Numbered from the stretch's first letter, positions 33,690 to 45,297 are shown. The stretch is DNA of 64,000 nt from Armigeres subalbatus (GCF_024139115.2 NC_085139.1:139754097-139818096); one strand, 5' to 3'. Notes: generated by a model not told the origin, from the letters alone. Program-made: numbers and translations.

Positions 33690-34300
33690 ATACTCCGTTT
33701 CTTTATTTGGTGTTCCGCGGTGTGAACGATGGATTCGCTGTATCGTTGGTCCTTTACGAGTTTCGTCCAGACTTCAGATCTCGTATCCGTAGAGGACTGC
33801 TGATATAATGAGAGTTGAGTTGCAAAGCTCGGTTGATATGCGAAAAGTTTGACTTGACCGGGAAGCTGGGGCTACCACTGGTCGAAAGTAAAGAGGACGA
33901 ACGCATTGTAGATTAGCGTGACGAGGAGCAGCTACGATGTAGACCAGTTTCTGGGAAGTTTGGGTGCCGATGATCGAGAACTCAGATATGTCGAGGCAGT
34001 GGTGTAACAGACGAGACGTTGCAAAGTTCTGACGGTCTACGGACGGTTTCAACTGTGTGATAGACGTCGAATGCATTGTACTTTAGCGTGACGACTCAGA
34101 TACGTGTGCACCGTCGAGAGTTTTGGGCGCAGGCATACTGCAACGAGGTAGTGGTCGGATTGATTATTCACACTGTGGTCAGTGTCGACGATCGTTATGT
34201 CAAAGAAGAATTTACCGGTCGGTCAGAACGTGGTTGATTCGGTTTTCCGATCCTTGGGTAGATGATCACCTTGTGGCCTTGTGGATCTTCGGCCATGTAC
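33690..34300 (-). pseudogene. LINE E: RTE-like LINE remnants, minus strand
   Basis: The stretch 34085-34300 aligns with LINE B plus-strand text 16480-16660 (CACCGTCGAGAGTTTTGGGC, CAGGCATACTG, GTAGTGGTCGGATT, AGAACGTGGT), which is the end of the endonuclease. The stretch 33700-33790 resembles the C-terminal region of LINE C (TGGTCCTTTACGAGTTTCGT, CGTATCCGTAGAGGACTGC). The middle is lost or too diverged. It is a deletion derivative with no coding capacity. Confidence 0.6.
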
Positions 34301-35274
34301 TGTCAATTTCCAAAACAATATCAATATCATAATTACTCACACAAATCTCATTCCAACGTTTAATTGAGATGCACATTTAGCGACAAAAGTCAATTTAATT
34401 AAGGCTTACTGTCATGAGCCAGGATTTTGAGCAGGAGGGAGGCAGCTTTTTAGGCTACAAAAATGTTGCATTGGAATTATTGCATATTCCGAGCATTTAT
34501 AAAAACTTCTATCTTAGTTCTTTCTGTGTTTCACGTTCTACCGAAACGATTCCTACTGTTATAACCTTCCACACTAAGAAATCCAAAACCTCCCGTGGCA
34601 CCTATGGGAGGTCGTAGAGTTCTCTGCATCTTTCTTAAGTAGGTGTCCAACTAACTATCCTTCCCCTTCCTCAGCATTTGCAAGGACATGGCCAGGACAA
34701 ATCTCGACTATTGGAGAGTGCATTGCTTCCATCTAAGAGATAGTGATTAGTCCCAAATCAACAACCAACAGTAACTGACCAACTGAGGACAGAAGAGACT
34801 ATCAGGCAATTCCATGGTCGGCTAGCAATACAACAAAAACTCACATCCGATTCACGGAAAGTCGTTGTGGCTGGTTCTGGACCGTACGTCCGTACCAACG
34901 TCGTTTCTAAGTAATTGATAGACCCTGGCTTAGCTGTCGAGAGGGACGATTCTGCTTGGCGATTAAAACCTACGGCCAGCAGATTCGTCCGATAATGAAC
35001 AACTGGATCCTTTACGGTTTTGGAGAACCTGACGGCTTCGCGGACCGAGCCGAGTGCTGGGCGGCTAAGTAGTTCAAAAAGAAGTGATCCTAAGAGACTG
35101 ATCGTTGATAATACTGGGTTTACAATAAACTGATCGATTCATTGTTCACACAGTTCGCTGCACTTGAAAGTCATGTCTTTTTCATACTTCGGCTGATTAG
35201 AAATGGCTATATCGGGCACCGTTCTCACCGTTTTTCATTTTAATCAAATATGTATTCATATCGGCAGCAAAATA
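34301..35274. other. Unassigned sequence
   Basis: No recognisable gene or repeat. Part of it (34830-35110) is more GC-rich than its surroundings, but no motif could be assigned. Confidence 0.4.
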
Positions 35275-35890
35275 AAATTTCCATAAACAATTAGGAAATT
35301 GCCAATAAAGAAATCAGGGAATGAGCAATAAATAAATATAAAATTTCCACAAATAAAACAAATTATATTTGTCTATGGAAATTTTCTTATTTTTTCATTG
35401 CTCTTTATTGATCTTTTTTGTGGAAATTTTTAAATTTTTTATGGAAAAAATATATTTCTTTTGTGGAAAATTTTGTATTTTTTTATCATATATATAATAG
35501 CTCTGTTTGTTTGTCCGGTGACTAGCCAACCAGACGCAGCACGCGGGGAAAATCTCACAAAAAAATAAAATATTTGACGCTTCAATTCTTTTTTACTATC
35601 AGATGCAGAAAACAATACCAGTGACAACCCTAGACAACCAGACACAGCATTTGAAATCACAGACAACAGACGTTGAAAATTTTGATTTTTTTAAATGCAA
35701 AAAAGAATCTATCACTCTTAAAATTTGAAAAAAAAAACGCTTGCCACGGGCGCTATTGCGTCCACAAATAAACTAGTTGCTAATATTGATTTATGGAAAT
35801 TTTGTATATTTTTCGTGGACCAGTTTGATTTTTTTAATGGAAAATTCTTCTTTTATAATTGCAATTTTTGCTTTTTAAAGTGCTTAAAAA
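35275..35890. repeat. AT-rich foldback family, copy with nested insertion
   Basis: The first ~95 bp match the reverse complement of 637-745, including the ordered words CAATAAAGAAATCAGGGA and GAGCAATAAATAAATATA. From about 35385 the sequence follows the right arm of copy 1 (TATGGAAATTTTCTTATTTT, CTTTTATAATTGCAATTTTT). So the outer end of one arm abuts the other arm, and the full arm seen in copy 1 is missing. Bases ~35487-35775 are foreign (next entry). Confidence 0.7.
35487..35775. mobile_element. Nested insertion of unknown type in the AT foldback
   Basis: Compared with copy 1 (TTTTGTTATTTTTCATTGCTAA), this copy is interrupted after TTTTGTATTTTTTTATC. The insert starts about ATATATAATAGCTCTGTTTG and ends about GCGCTATTGCGTCCACAAAT. 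Words such as GACTAGCCAACCAGACGCAG and CTAGACAACCAGACACAG recur inside. No inverted termini or duplication were resolved; a Helitron-like or composite origin is possible but unproven. Confidence 0.45.
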
Positions 35891-36499
35891 TTAACAAATT
35901 ATAACCTGACAATTGCAACCTAATAAACCTTTAGTTTGATTTTGGTCCAGCTTTTTATACAATATGAAACCAGCTATCTTTTGCTACAATACTTTGTACT
36001 GGACCCATTGGAGAACTAATCGTCTTAGGATTTGATATTAAAAATTTGGAAATCCAGCACGATCACATTGAATCTAACACAAAGCACAAAACGTAATTAC
36101 AAACTGCAAGCTGACCTGTTGATTCAAAAATATTGGAAAGAAGGTTCGGTTGTGGGCACCATTGGCGTAACTTGCCCCGATGCCCAGGGGAGGCTATAGC
36201 CCCTTCATCTATTTTCTCTATTTTGAGCTTCTTTTCAAAAATTCTCAAACAATTTAAAACCTCCTTCTATCTTAGTGGTAATGTGATGAATATGGTCCAA
36301 CCACCTAAGGCAATTACGGATCAATCACACTCATCCAAGTACGTGCTTTTCTCAAGCATGTTTTTTCTGTTGTAGCCCACAGTGTCGAAGAGCATTTGTT
36401 TACCAGCCGATGATTACTACAACGACTCAAATTGATAGCTATTGCTATTGCGACTAAGTGTTGTAGCGCTCGGCTTGGTCCCGCACACTGTGACGGATC

Positions 36500-36720
36500 A
36501 TATTCAAACGTTTCAGGGATCCCAATGAGATTCTGATTGGAATTCTCCAAGAATTCCGACGCGAATATTCCAGGAATTCCGATGGAAATGTTCCAGGAGC
36601 TCCAACGGAAATGTTCCAGAGATTCCGTCTGAAATCCTCCAGGAATTCCAACGTGAATGTTCTGGGTTTTCGTAGCAAAATGTTCCAGGGATGTAGAAGA
36701 ACATCGTCGTAGGAATTCCT
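36500..36720. repeat. Degenerate ~30 bp minisatellite
   Basis: Units of the type CCAGGAATTCCGATGGAAATG recur roughly every 30 bp, about seven times. Because 30 is a multiple of three, all frames stay open and the minus strand shows repeating words like WNISVGIPG and FRRNSW. That is a composition effect, not a gene. Confidence 0.75.
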
Positions 36721-36938
36721 CTCGGATTCTGATGAGAATACTTCTCTGATGCATATGGGAATTGTGGAAATTATCATGCTGCAAGGCAAGCGGAAGTCGA
36801 CTGAAAATCTTTTACTCTAGTCCGTGATGGTTGACCACATATCTTTGACTGCTAACACGATTGCTTTGATTGATATTTTGGTAACTCTACGTTGTTGTTC
36901 ATATCAAGCTTGCTTTGATGCTTTCAAATCAATTAGAT

Positions 36939-37313
36939 ATTGGCGAAAAAAGGTTGCATGAAGAAGAAAAAGTCGAAGGATGATATTTAAAAAAAAATGC
37001 GCGGGAGAGCATACGGAAATTATTTTAAAACTCTCAAAAATTCTAGGAGCAATTTGATTAAAAATAGCGGTACGGGGTTGGACTCTTCTTATACTATGTA
37101 TAAAGTGCAATATCACAAAATAAAATTCAAAATCGAAATGATGTGTTTTTATACAATATAAGAAAAGTTCAATCCCGTACTGCAACCGTTTTTTAATATA
37201 ATGCTCCTAGATTTTGAGGATTTTTAAAAAATATCCGTCTGCTTCCCGTGCATTTTTTTTCTCAATTATCATCTTTCGACTTCTTCTTCTTCATGTAACC
37301 TTTATTCGCCAAT
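36939..37313. mobile_element. 375 bp foldback MITE
   Basis: The ends ATTGGCGAAAAAAGGTTGC and CCTTTATTCGCCAAT are inverted. Inverted similarity covers about 170 bp on each side (ATGAAGAAGAAAAAGTCGAA, TCTAGGAGCA, TACGGGGTTG). Flanking sequence shows no clear duplication. It is nested in the 36160-37575 element. Confidence 0.8.
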
Positions 37314-37999
37314 TGCCTTTACATAATTAACACCAAGTGCAATTTTAGTGCCACACAGGAATCTTTCTCAGAAATGAGAATAAAACTCATTTGTCTGCCA
37401 CTCATTTCATTATGACAGGGTGAATATGCGAGATAACTCATTTGTCTTCAAACTTTTTCAATAATTCGTTATGCTACATGTTGAAAACTGATATCACTGC
37501 TAACTACTTTGTCAAATCCTAGGGGGGGCTATTTTTTTCTAGGGAGGGCTATGCCCCCCCTTATTTAAGCCAATGGTGGGCACCCTTTTGTGTTTGGTCC
37601 ATAACTTTGGCCCTGGTTGATCATATACCGACATTTGTATAGCAATTGAAAGCTAGACTAATAACCTTACTACTAGTGAAGAAATTAGTATGATTTCATC
37701 GATTTGAAAAAAAATATTGACAATTTAGAAAATTTGACATTTTTGGACATTTCGATTTTGTGGTTCGGTTGTGGGCACCCTTGAAAACTTAGCTAAAAAT
37801 AAAGAAGCATTAATAAAAACCACCCAGATTTAAAGACAAGGAATAGTTTATTCATTCTAATAGCCAGGAGACACTAAAAAACTCAAATCAATCCACCTAG
37901 CAGTGTTGATGCCTTCCTCGGTGCATTAAGGAGGATGTTGAAAAAAATCTCATAAGAAAGGTCTAAAATAGCACTTTAGGTAAGAGGGTTTCAAGCTAC

Positions 38000-39807
38000 A
38001 TGGGCCTTCCCCAAGGTTCATGTTTAAGTCCCTTGCTTTACAATTTCTATGTTAAAGATATTGACAATTGTTTGGAAGGACAATGCACGCTTAGACAACT
38101 TGCAGATGATGCCGTGATCTCCCTAAGAGGTTCATGTGCAGAAGTCCTGCAAAGACCATTGCAAAATTCCCTAAATAACCTGACTGTTTGGGCCAGACAT
38201 TTAGGGATCGAGTTCTCTCCGCAAAAAACGCAATTGGTTGTGTTTACTAAGAAGCGGTACCCTGCTCAACTGAAACTAAAGCTGTTGAAAGATGACATAA
38301 ACCAATCTTTATCTTCTAAATACCTTGGGGTCTGGTTTGATTCTAAGTGTACCTGGAAGACCCATATTGATTATTTGTTAGAGAAATGCCGAAAAAGGAT
38401 CCATTTTCTCCGTTCTATCTCCGGAACATGGTGGGGCGCTCACCCGGAAGACCTCATCAAACTATATAAAACGACTATTCTCTCTGTTTTAGAGTATGGC
38501 TCTTTCTGCTTCCTCTCAGCAGCTGAGTGCCACCTAATCAAATTGGAACGAATTCAATATCGTTGTTTGCGTATTGCCCTTGGCTGTATGCATTCAACGC
38601 ATAACATGAGCCTGGAGGTGCTTGCTGAGTCACTCCTTTAAAGCACCGTTACTGGGAGCTCTCACTTAGAATACTGATCAAATGTGGAACAAGTAACACA
38701 CTTGTATTAGAAAACTTCGATAATATGCTTGAACTGGCTCATCATTCAAGATACCTGCGAGTCTATCTCAACTACATATCGACAGATCTCTGTCTTCCAT
38801 GTTATAATCCACCTCGAGTTCACTTCGTCAACGACAGTTCCTCAATTGAATACGATCTGTCCATGAAACACGCTATTCAAGGAATACCAGATCATCTTCG
38901 ACAAATATCTATCCTTCCATTTTTCTGAAAATATGAACATGTCAATTGCAATAACAGATATTTCACTGATGGTTCTCGCATTAACGGATCCACTGGCTTC
39001 GGTGTTTTCAACGTAAATTCAACCACCTTCCGAAAACTTCAAGAACCGTGTTCGGTTTATGTTGCTGAGCTGGCAGCAATAAATTTCGCTTTGGGGATAA
39101 TTTCCGATCAGCCCGTAGACCATTATTACATCTTCTCGGATAGTCTTAGTTCTATCGAGGCACTCCGGTCGATGAAACCTGTTAAGCACGCATCTTACTT
39201 TCTTACAACTGTAAGAGAGCAGATGCGTGATTTGGTCGAAAGACCATTTAAGATTACCTTTGTATGGGTCCCATCCCATTGCCTAATCTATGGCAATGAG
39301 AAGGCGGACTCGCTAGCAAAGGTGGGCACACAGGAAGGTGAAGTTTATGATAGACAAATCTCGAACAACGAGTTTTTCCCATTAGTCCGTCAGAGTACTC
39401 TTCAAAATTGGCAAATGATTTGGTCACACAATGAACTTGGACGGTGGCTCTTTTCCATAGTTCCTAAAGTTTCTGCGCGAGCGTGGTTCAGAGGTGAGGA
39501 CTTAAGCCGAGGCTTCATTCGCAGGATGTCGAGACTTATGTCTAATCACTATTCACTAAACGCACATCTCTATAGAATAAACCTGGTTGATAGCAACCTA
39601 TGTAGGTGTGGAGCCGGTTACGATGACATCGATCACGTAGTTTGGTATTGCTCGGAAAACGACGCCTCCAGAGAGCAACTATTGGATACCCTTGTGGCCC
39701 GAGGTAAACAACCCTACAGGGAAGTAAGAGGTGTTTTGGGGGATCGCGATGTGGTTTATATGCAGGCCATCTATGCCTTTATTTGCTCGTCTGACATAAA
39801 AGTCTAA
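38000..39807 (+). pseudogene. LINE F ORF2 remnant: RT palm/thumb, RNase H, C-terminal domain
   Basis: Residues in order: GLPQGSCLSPLLYNFYV (motif B), RQLADDAVIS (motif C, both Asp kept), SSKYLGVWFDSK, then after a frameshift near 38638, LKHRYWELSL and GIPDHLRQISILPFF. An in-frame TGA follows at 38926-38928. RNase H comes next with YFTDGSRI, YVAELAAINF, IFSDSLSS and NEKADSLAK, giving the D-E-D-D set. The C-terminus includes MSRLMSNHYSLNAHL and CRCGAGYDDIDHVVW, a Cys-His-rich motif. It ends at TAA 39805-39807. Only one frameshift and one stop are evident, so this is a young copy. Motif A and everything upstream were lost by 5' truncation. Confidence 0.92.
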
Positions 39808-40085
39808 TTCCCCTATCTTTTTTTCTTTCTCGTTTTTGTTTTTGTCTTATTGTTCTGTGTAATACGAAGCTATGGCCATCCGGAAGATGCTCCCTGACGA
39901 ACCACAACTCGAGCCCGACGCTACGCCATTGACGTCAAATACCCGGATGAGCAGCTAAAATACCTCAAACCTAAATCCCAACCTAGTCCGTCCTGAAATT
40001 ACGCAATCTAACCTTGAGTCGCCACGAGTATCTTGGTCTATACCCTTTCCCCTTACTAACTGTTGATAATAAGATGATATCGATT

Positions 40086-40240
40086 CTCGCTTAACTTTTC
40101 AAAAGGACCTAAGTAACATTTTTTTCATGAATTAATTTGAATAGCGCAATCAACAGAACAAGATGAAAGCTATTGATTACAGTATTCAAATTAATTAATG
40201 AAAAAAATGTTACTTAGGTCCTTTTGAAAAATTAAGCGAG
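40086..40240. mobile_element. 155 bp foldback MITE in the LINE F 3' UTR
   Basis: Ends CTCGCTTAACTTTTCAAAAG and CTTTTGAAAAATTAAGCGAG continue as ~56 bp inverted arms through AAGTAACATTTTTTTCAT. GATT lies on both sides (40082-40085 and 40241-40244), suggesting a 4 bp duplication. A TTAA-centred reading is possible but leaves the outer CTCGC/GCGAG symmetry unexplained. Confidence 0.82.
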
Positions 40241-40411
40241 GATTGTAAATATCATAAAGTCTCGGCTCCGTTAAGTGTTATACACGCCTGAGCCTGTCAA
40301 ATAAACACAATAGATAAAAAAAAAAGAGGGTTTCAATTTTTCATTGATTTACGTTTTATTGGTATGCATCGCAGTCAAAAAAATCCTGATTAATCACCCT
40401 ATCGGTAATAG

Positions 40412-40676
40412 TGCCTTTCTCGTTCATTACAAAAAATAATATTTCTCCATAAATTTTGGTCCCATAGTCCGATTTGACCAATTTTCAATAGGAAACAATG
40501 GGAAAGGATTCCCCGTCGAATGCAACTTGTTGCAATCAAATCGGAAAAAATCCTGCTTAAATTTTGATGGCAATTGTCGTTGATCCTCAAAATAGATTAA
40601 ATTTACTGTATAAATACGCGTAAGAACTAACTTTTTTAATTGAATCACTTCAATTTATGACACTTTGAAAAAGGCC
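40412..40676. mobile_element. MITE family with TGCCTTTCTCG ends, copy 3
   Basis: It begins TGCCTTTCTCGTTCATTAC and ends near GAAAAAGGCC, with CCGTCGAATGCAACTTGTTG inside as in copy 1 (8766-9105). The right end is degraded. No duplication read. Confidence 0.5.
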
Positions 40677-41091
40677 AAAAAAACTTTCATGTTGTTTTCT
40701 TTGTAAAAAAATGATTTGTTCCTAGTTCAAAGTAGTGAAAAATGCCCATCAAGCTTGATATTGAGCACAAAACATCATACTACTATAGCAAACAAATAAC
40801 GGTTGTCAGAATGACAGCATCTCTTATCTGTCAAAAGATACATAGGGGTGCCCACAACCGAACCTCCTCCGCCACGCTCCTCCACGAAGCCACGCTCCAT
40901 AACCCATGCGTCTAAACGATTCACGTCGCTAACCATGCGGCCACGAAGCCCTTTATTCTGTTTATTCTTTATTCCTTTATTCTGTGATTAGTTCTTCTAC
41001 TCTTTCACTTATATTTGGGAGACAACATGGTTTTTATAACTCGCGAAAGCGGTTGATACAACATTGTCAAAGCCACATTAACGATGAAAAA

Positions 41092-41126
41092 CCAATTAAT
41101 TAATCAATTAATTAATTAATAATAAT
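41092..41126. repeat. (AATT)n microsatellite
   Basis: A short run of ATTAATTA-type repeats. Nothing else is attached to it. Confidence 0.85.
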
Positions 41127-41483
41127 TGTAATCAAGTGTCGGTCTTTCACCGTCATTAGTCGTCTGAGTACACGCGACCGCACACGTAAGGCAATCAAGC
41201 TCATCAAATGCTTTAGCCAAGCAAGCCTTTGGCACAGCAGAGTGCGATTGATTCGCATTCTATATCAATCCGCCCAGCCTGTTGTTGTGGGCATGGAGTG
41301 CGATCCTCTCGTTTAATAAACAATGTGCACTCGCTTGACTGTGGATATACAATAGTAAAGCACATGAGGAGATTGGACAAATCAATCATCCGAAAGATAT
41401 TCAATTTGCAAAAAAGAGAGCTAACCGCGGTGGAGGTTGGTACTCGGATTCTGATGGCTTTTCCGCAAACGTGACCTTTAAGT

Positions 41484-41640
41484 GGTCTTGTTGTGTATCA
41501 CGCCTATCTAGAGAGTAGGAGGTTGAGGGTTCGAGTCCCTCCAAGACACGAGGATTCTTTTTCGCAAATTTCATATCAATTTGTCCATTTCGAAACATAT
41601 GCTGTGCATATGCACAGCCAAGATATTTAACAAAAAAAAA
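41484..41640 (+). mobile_element. SINE with a tRNA-like head lacking a normal D arm
   Basis: Bases 41484-41548 fold as a tRNA: acceptor GGTCTTG/CAAGACA (6 of 7 pairs), anticodon arm CCTAT-CTAGAGA-GTAGG (anticodon position AGA), and T arm GAGGG-TTCGAGT-CCCTC with a perfect B box GGTTCGAGTCC. Between acceptor and anticodon stem only about a dozen bases remain, too short for a D arm. A ~90 bp body follows, ending with TGCTGTGCATATGCACAGCC and an A-rich tail, so a SINE is more likely than a gene. Confidence 0.6.
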
Positions 41641-41658
41641 GGATAAAAAACTGTTTCG

Positions 41659-41863
41659 ACTCAAATCCCGAACACGAATCATAATCCGAACACTGGCGTT
41701 TTAGCGTGCTAGAATTCAAAATATCATCGTTTTCCGTACGGAGGATCAAGATTACAATCAAATAAAACATCCATCCCATGGAAAGAACCACGCGGATAAT
41801 GATGAATGGTCATTTAAATCCAGGTGTTCGGAATAGGAGTCATGTTCGGGACTTGAGTCAAAA
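41659..41863. mobile_element. 205 bp MITE with GACTCAA ends
   Basis: GACTCAAATCCCGAACACG and CATGTTCGGGACTTGAGTC are inverted, and inverted similarity extends ~40 bp, through CCGAACACTGG. No clear target duplication. No coding content. Confidence 0.65.
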
Positions 41864-44459
41864 CGATACAATATCGAAGTTGATTTGTAAATTTAAAAAA
41901 AATAAGGGTTGTACTCTTTTGTACTCTATTTTCGATTTTTGTAAATGTACTCTTTTGAGTCAAAACGAATCGGGTAATCTGCCGGCGACCGGCAACAACT
42001 TCTCAAATTTTGTACTCAAACGATAAAAAATACAGAATTTTCATACAAACATTAATCTTTACTAATATCAGCCAATTGTCAACAGTCCCGTTGTATCGTC
42101 TATTTGGCATTATGGTTTCATGGTAGTATGGGTAAAGAGTTCAAATGTAACGGTAAATGCTTCAAATCAAGATAATTTTCAAACGATTCTTAATAGCTGG
42201 CGAGTTTTATCTCTTGATAATTTAAAAGTAAAATTGCGTGTGAGTCTTAATGATCCTCGATTTTTTGAAAATTTCATTTCCATCCCTTGTATTATTATTA
42301 TTATCTTTTTATTTAAGAGGTTTTCAGACCTAGACAACACTAGCGAAAAAAGCTCGCTTGTCATACACAACGGAGGCGAGACTGCATGAATAATTCAGGA
42401 CTAAGCGACTTCCGGAAGGTTAAAAACCGATAAAAATCTCATGATTTCCAATTACATTTATAGAATTCGCATAGAGTTGTCAGTATAAATCAGTATAGTA
42501 TTTTAAAGAATCCTCACATCAATACTTTTTTCCAAAGTGATCAGCATATTTGTTTGATGTTTTTCTGATAATTTTCATATTACCGAAATCACTAGATTTA
42601 GCTGAGCGTGGTTTTATAAAAACATTGAAATATGGAGTTTGGTAGAGATCCCTGAGTTTTAGAAAAACATTATATATCTAAAACTAGTTATTAGTTTTCA
42701 AAATTAATTCCAGGTTTTGGCATCCTAGAGTTAATTTATAATGCCATAAAGATCGATGCAACGTCGAGCATCACAAAAAATATTTCAAAGAGGTGGTTTA
42801 TGAGTTTAAAAACCATATACATTCTAGAAATGGTGAATAATAGTAATACCCTTCAACGAATCTGGTAACAATAAAAAAATCCACTATACTGAATATATTA
42901 ATATTATTATTGAGTTTCACAATTGAATAAAGGAATTTCAAACAGACTACATACATTTCAAGAAGAATTCTTGAGCACGAGATGTTTACGGTTTATTTTT
43001 AAATTTCATATATTATGGATACTGCATTCCCTAATAAGTTTTTTTTAAATCTTTTGTATTTCAATTTGAATCTGAATATGTATGATTAGATCGTAAAGTG
43101 CAAATGTTTAAGGGAATTATTTGCAGTACCTGTTCAATCTTTCCACACCCCTCTGGCTACGCCCTTGCTTACTGTTTTTTTGCAGGGTAGACACCTTTAT
43201 GTGATGTGTTACGCGGTAAGCTCTACTATTGGGACCTTCCCAATATCCAACCCCGTGGTACTCATCTCCTTATTATCAGTACAGATCAGCTTAACCAGGA
43301 AAAGTAATCCTCATGCTTTTGTCATTTTTGTCTTAGATTGAAATCACATTTTCAAATGACAAAAATTCCGGTGATAAATGAAACATAAATAATGTACAGA
43401 AAGTGAAACACAAGTGATGCGCCAACAAACAAATGGGAAATGTACAAATTAGTAGTTCATTTTTCTTCGCTCAATTGCTGACCCTTCGACGCCCACCCCA
43501 AAGAAACTTTCTTCAATCGACGGAAATAATGACCGGATAGCCCAGCGTGAAAAAGACGGATATGTAGCGGGTTAATGATAGTGCTCAATCGGAGCCGCCA
43601 AACGCTGGTCCACCCAATTTTGGGTATTCCATTATTCTTGCCCCAAATGACGGGAAGATCATCTGAAAGAGAAAGGGTTTTCTGCGCTCCGAAGTGGGAC
43701 CGGGCGATGAGTTTCGGTAATGTGATTATGACTGATTAAGGAAATTTGCAATTTAGTTGCCAGACGTCGACAACTGCGGCATTTGTCTTCTTTAGCATTT
43801 TTTTTGTTTGTGAGCAAGGCATTGTTAATATAGGATAGAGTATTGTACAGAGATGAAGTGATGTTATCCAAAGGTATCAGATTGTTGATTGATAAAGATT
43901 TTTTGGAAGCAAAATTGTAGGTATGATACTTAAGATCAATTTCGCAGACAATTTCTTTATTGTTAACATTTTTTTCAATATGTGTGCCAGTAGGTATTCT
44001 TATCTACCAACTAGTCGATTCGAATTGTCTCACATAAATCAACTGGTGCTTATATTGATTATAATGAAAAGACGAAAATAGCGCTACGTGGTACATATTT
44101 GAATTGAGTTTTCTATTGGATTTCTAAAGGATGGAAGAATAGACAAACAGACGTTATAATAAAGAAGTTATCAACAAATATTTAAGGTTGATTTATACAT
44201 GTATTTTTTTAAATACTATGTATCCCCTCACCTTGGATTTTATTAGCGGAAAATACTAATTAAGGGGGCAATAAAAGAAAGGATTACCAAAACATTTTTC
44301 ACCAACCATTTAGATGTTCAAAAAATGAATAATTTTCGGATAAAATTTGTTGCGTCCACAATTTATCTAGAAAACAAATCGGTTTTTCAGAAGGATCTCT
44401 CATCATTTACAACTTTGTTTTATATATAGGTGATCAAATTTTAAAAAATTCCATGCAGA
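41864..44459. other. Unassigned AT-rich sequence
   Basis: About 2.6 kb without recognisable gene, RNA or shared repeat. Open frames are under 90 residues. LINE D begins abruptly at its right edge. Confidence 0.4.
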
Positions 44460-44474
44460 TTGTACAAACAACCA

Positions 44475-45297
44475 TCTATCTTCTACCAAAGCTGTGGTTC
44501 CACCAACGAGCTAGGAACCGGCTTCATAGTGCTGGGAAAGATGCGCCAACGCGTGATTGGGTGTCAGCCAGTCAACGTAAGGATGTGGAAGCTGAGGATA
44601 AAAGGCCGATTCTTCAACTATAGCATCATCAACGTACACAACCCACACGAAGGGAGACCCGCGACGAGAAAGAAGCGTTCTATGCACAGTTGGAGCAGAA
44701 ATACGATGGATGCCCACTGCGGGACGTCAAAATCGTCATCGGTGACATGAACGCTCAGGTAGGAAGGGAGGAAATGTATAGACCGGTCATCGGACCGGAT
44801 AGTCTGCATACCGAATCGAACGACAACGGCCAACGATGCATAAACTTTGCAGCCTCCCGTGGAATGGTAGTCCGAAGCACTTTTTTCCCCCGCAAGAATA
44901 TCCACAAGGCCACATGGAAATCACCTAATCAAGTAACGGAAAATCAAATCGACCACGTTCTAATCCACGGTAAATTCTTCTCCACTACCTCGCTGCAGTA
45001 TGTCTGCGTTCAAAACTCTCGACGGTGTACAATACGCGTCGGAGTCATCCGCCGCGGCTAAGCACTGGGCGGCTACAAGACGGTAGACTAGCCCAAGACT
45101 ACGCGCAGCAGCTAGAAGTGGCAATCCCAACGGAAGAGAAGCTAGGCGCAGCGTCTCTTGAAGATGACTGGAGAGATATTCGATCCGCCATTGGAAGCAC
45201 CGCAACCGCTGCACTAGGCACAGTGCCTCCGGATCAGAGAAATGACTGGTATGACGGCGAATGTGAGCCGTTAGTTGAGGAGAAAAATGCAGCATAG
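44475..45297 (+). pseudogene. LINE D endonuclease and linker pseudogene
   Basis: FYQSCGSTNELGTGFIVLGK, RIKGRFFNYSIINVHNPHEG, then a frameshift near 44665 into EQKYDGCPLRDVKIVIGDMN, AQVGREEMYRPVIGPDSLH, SNDNGQRCINFAASRGMVV, NIHKATWKSPNQVTENQIDH. GDMNA keeps the Asp-Asn pair that LINE B has lost. The first ~60 residues of the domain are truncated away. The linker (about 45025-45297) ends at a TAG and continues past it. Confidence 0.88.

Larger units (their letters stand above)
36160..37575. mobile_element. 1.4 kb hAT-like insertion with 8 bp duplication
   Basis: It begins CATTGGCGTAACTTG and ends TTAAGCCAATG, with a 7 bp perfect inverted terminus and subterminal GGCTATAGCCCC-type words on both sides. 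Flanks are identical 8-mers GTGGGCAC (36152-36159 and 37576-37583). Removing it restores GGTTCGGTTGTGGGCACC, a motif found intact at 37762. It holds a 30 bp minisatellite (36500-36720) and a nested foldback (36939-37313), and no transposase. Confidence 0.72.
37995..40323 (+). mobile_element. LINE F: I-group LINE with RNase H, 5'-truncated
   Basis: It starts inside the RT palm and runs through thumb, RNase H and a C-terminal region, then a ~500 bp 3' UTR ending in an A-rich tail. A perfect 13 bp direct repeat AAGAGGGTTTCAA flanks it (37982-37994 and 40324-40336), so both ends are certain. A MITE (40086-40240) lies in the 3' UTR. The RNase H domain and GLPQGSCLSPLLYNF motif point to the I/LOA/R1 group; the exact clade is not resolved. 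Confidence 0.93.

Noticed and set aside
36314..36784. 156-residue minus-strand frame with repeating WNISVGIPG-like words
   Set aside because: The 30 bp minisatellite keeps every frame open; the periodic protein is a by-product.
40082..40244. TTAA target duplication for the MITE in LINE F
   Set aside because: The bases outside the TTAA remain inverted (CTCGC/GCGAG), so the GATT duplication outside them fits better.
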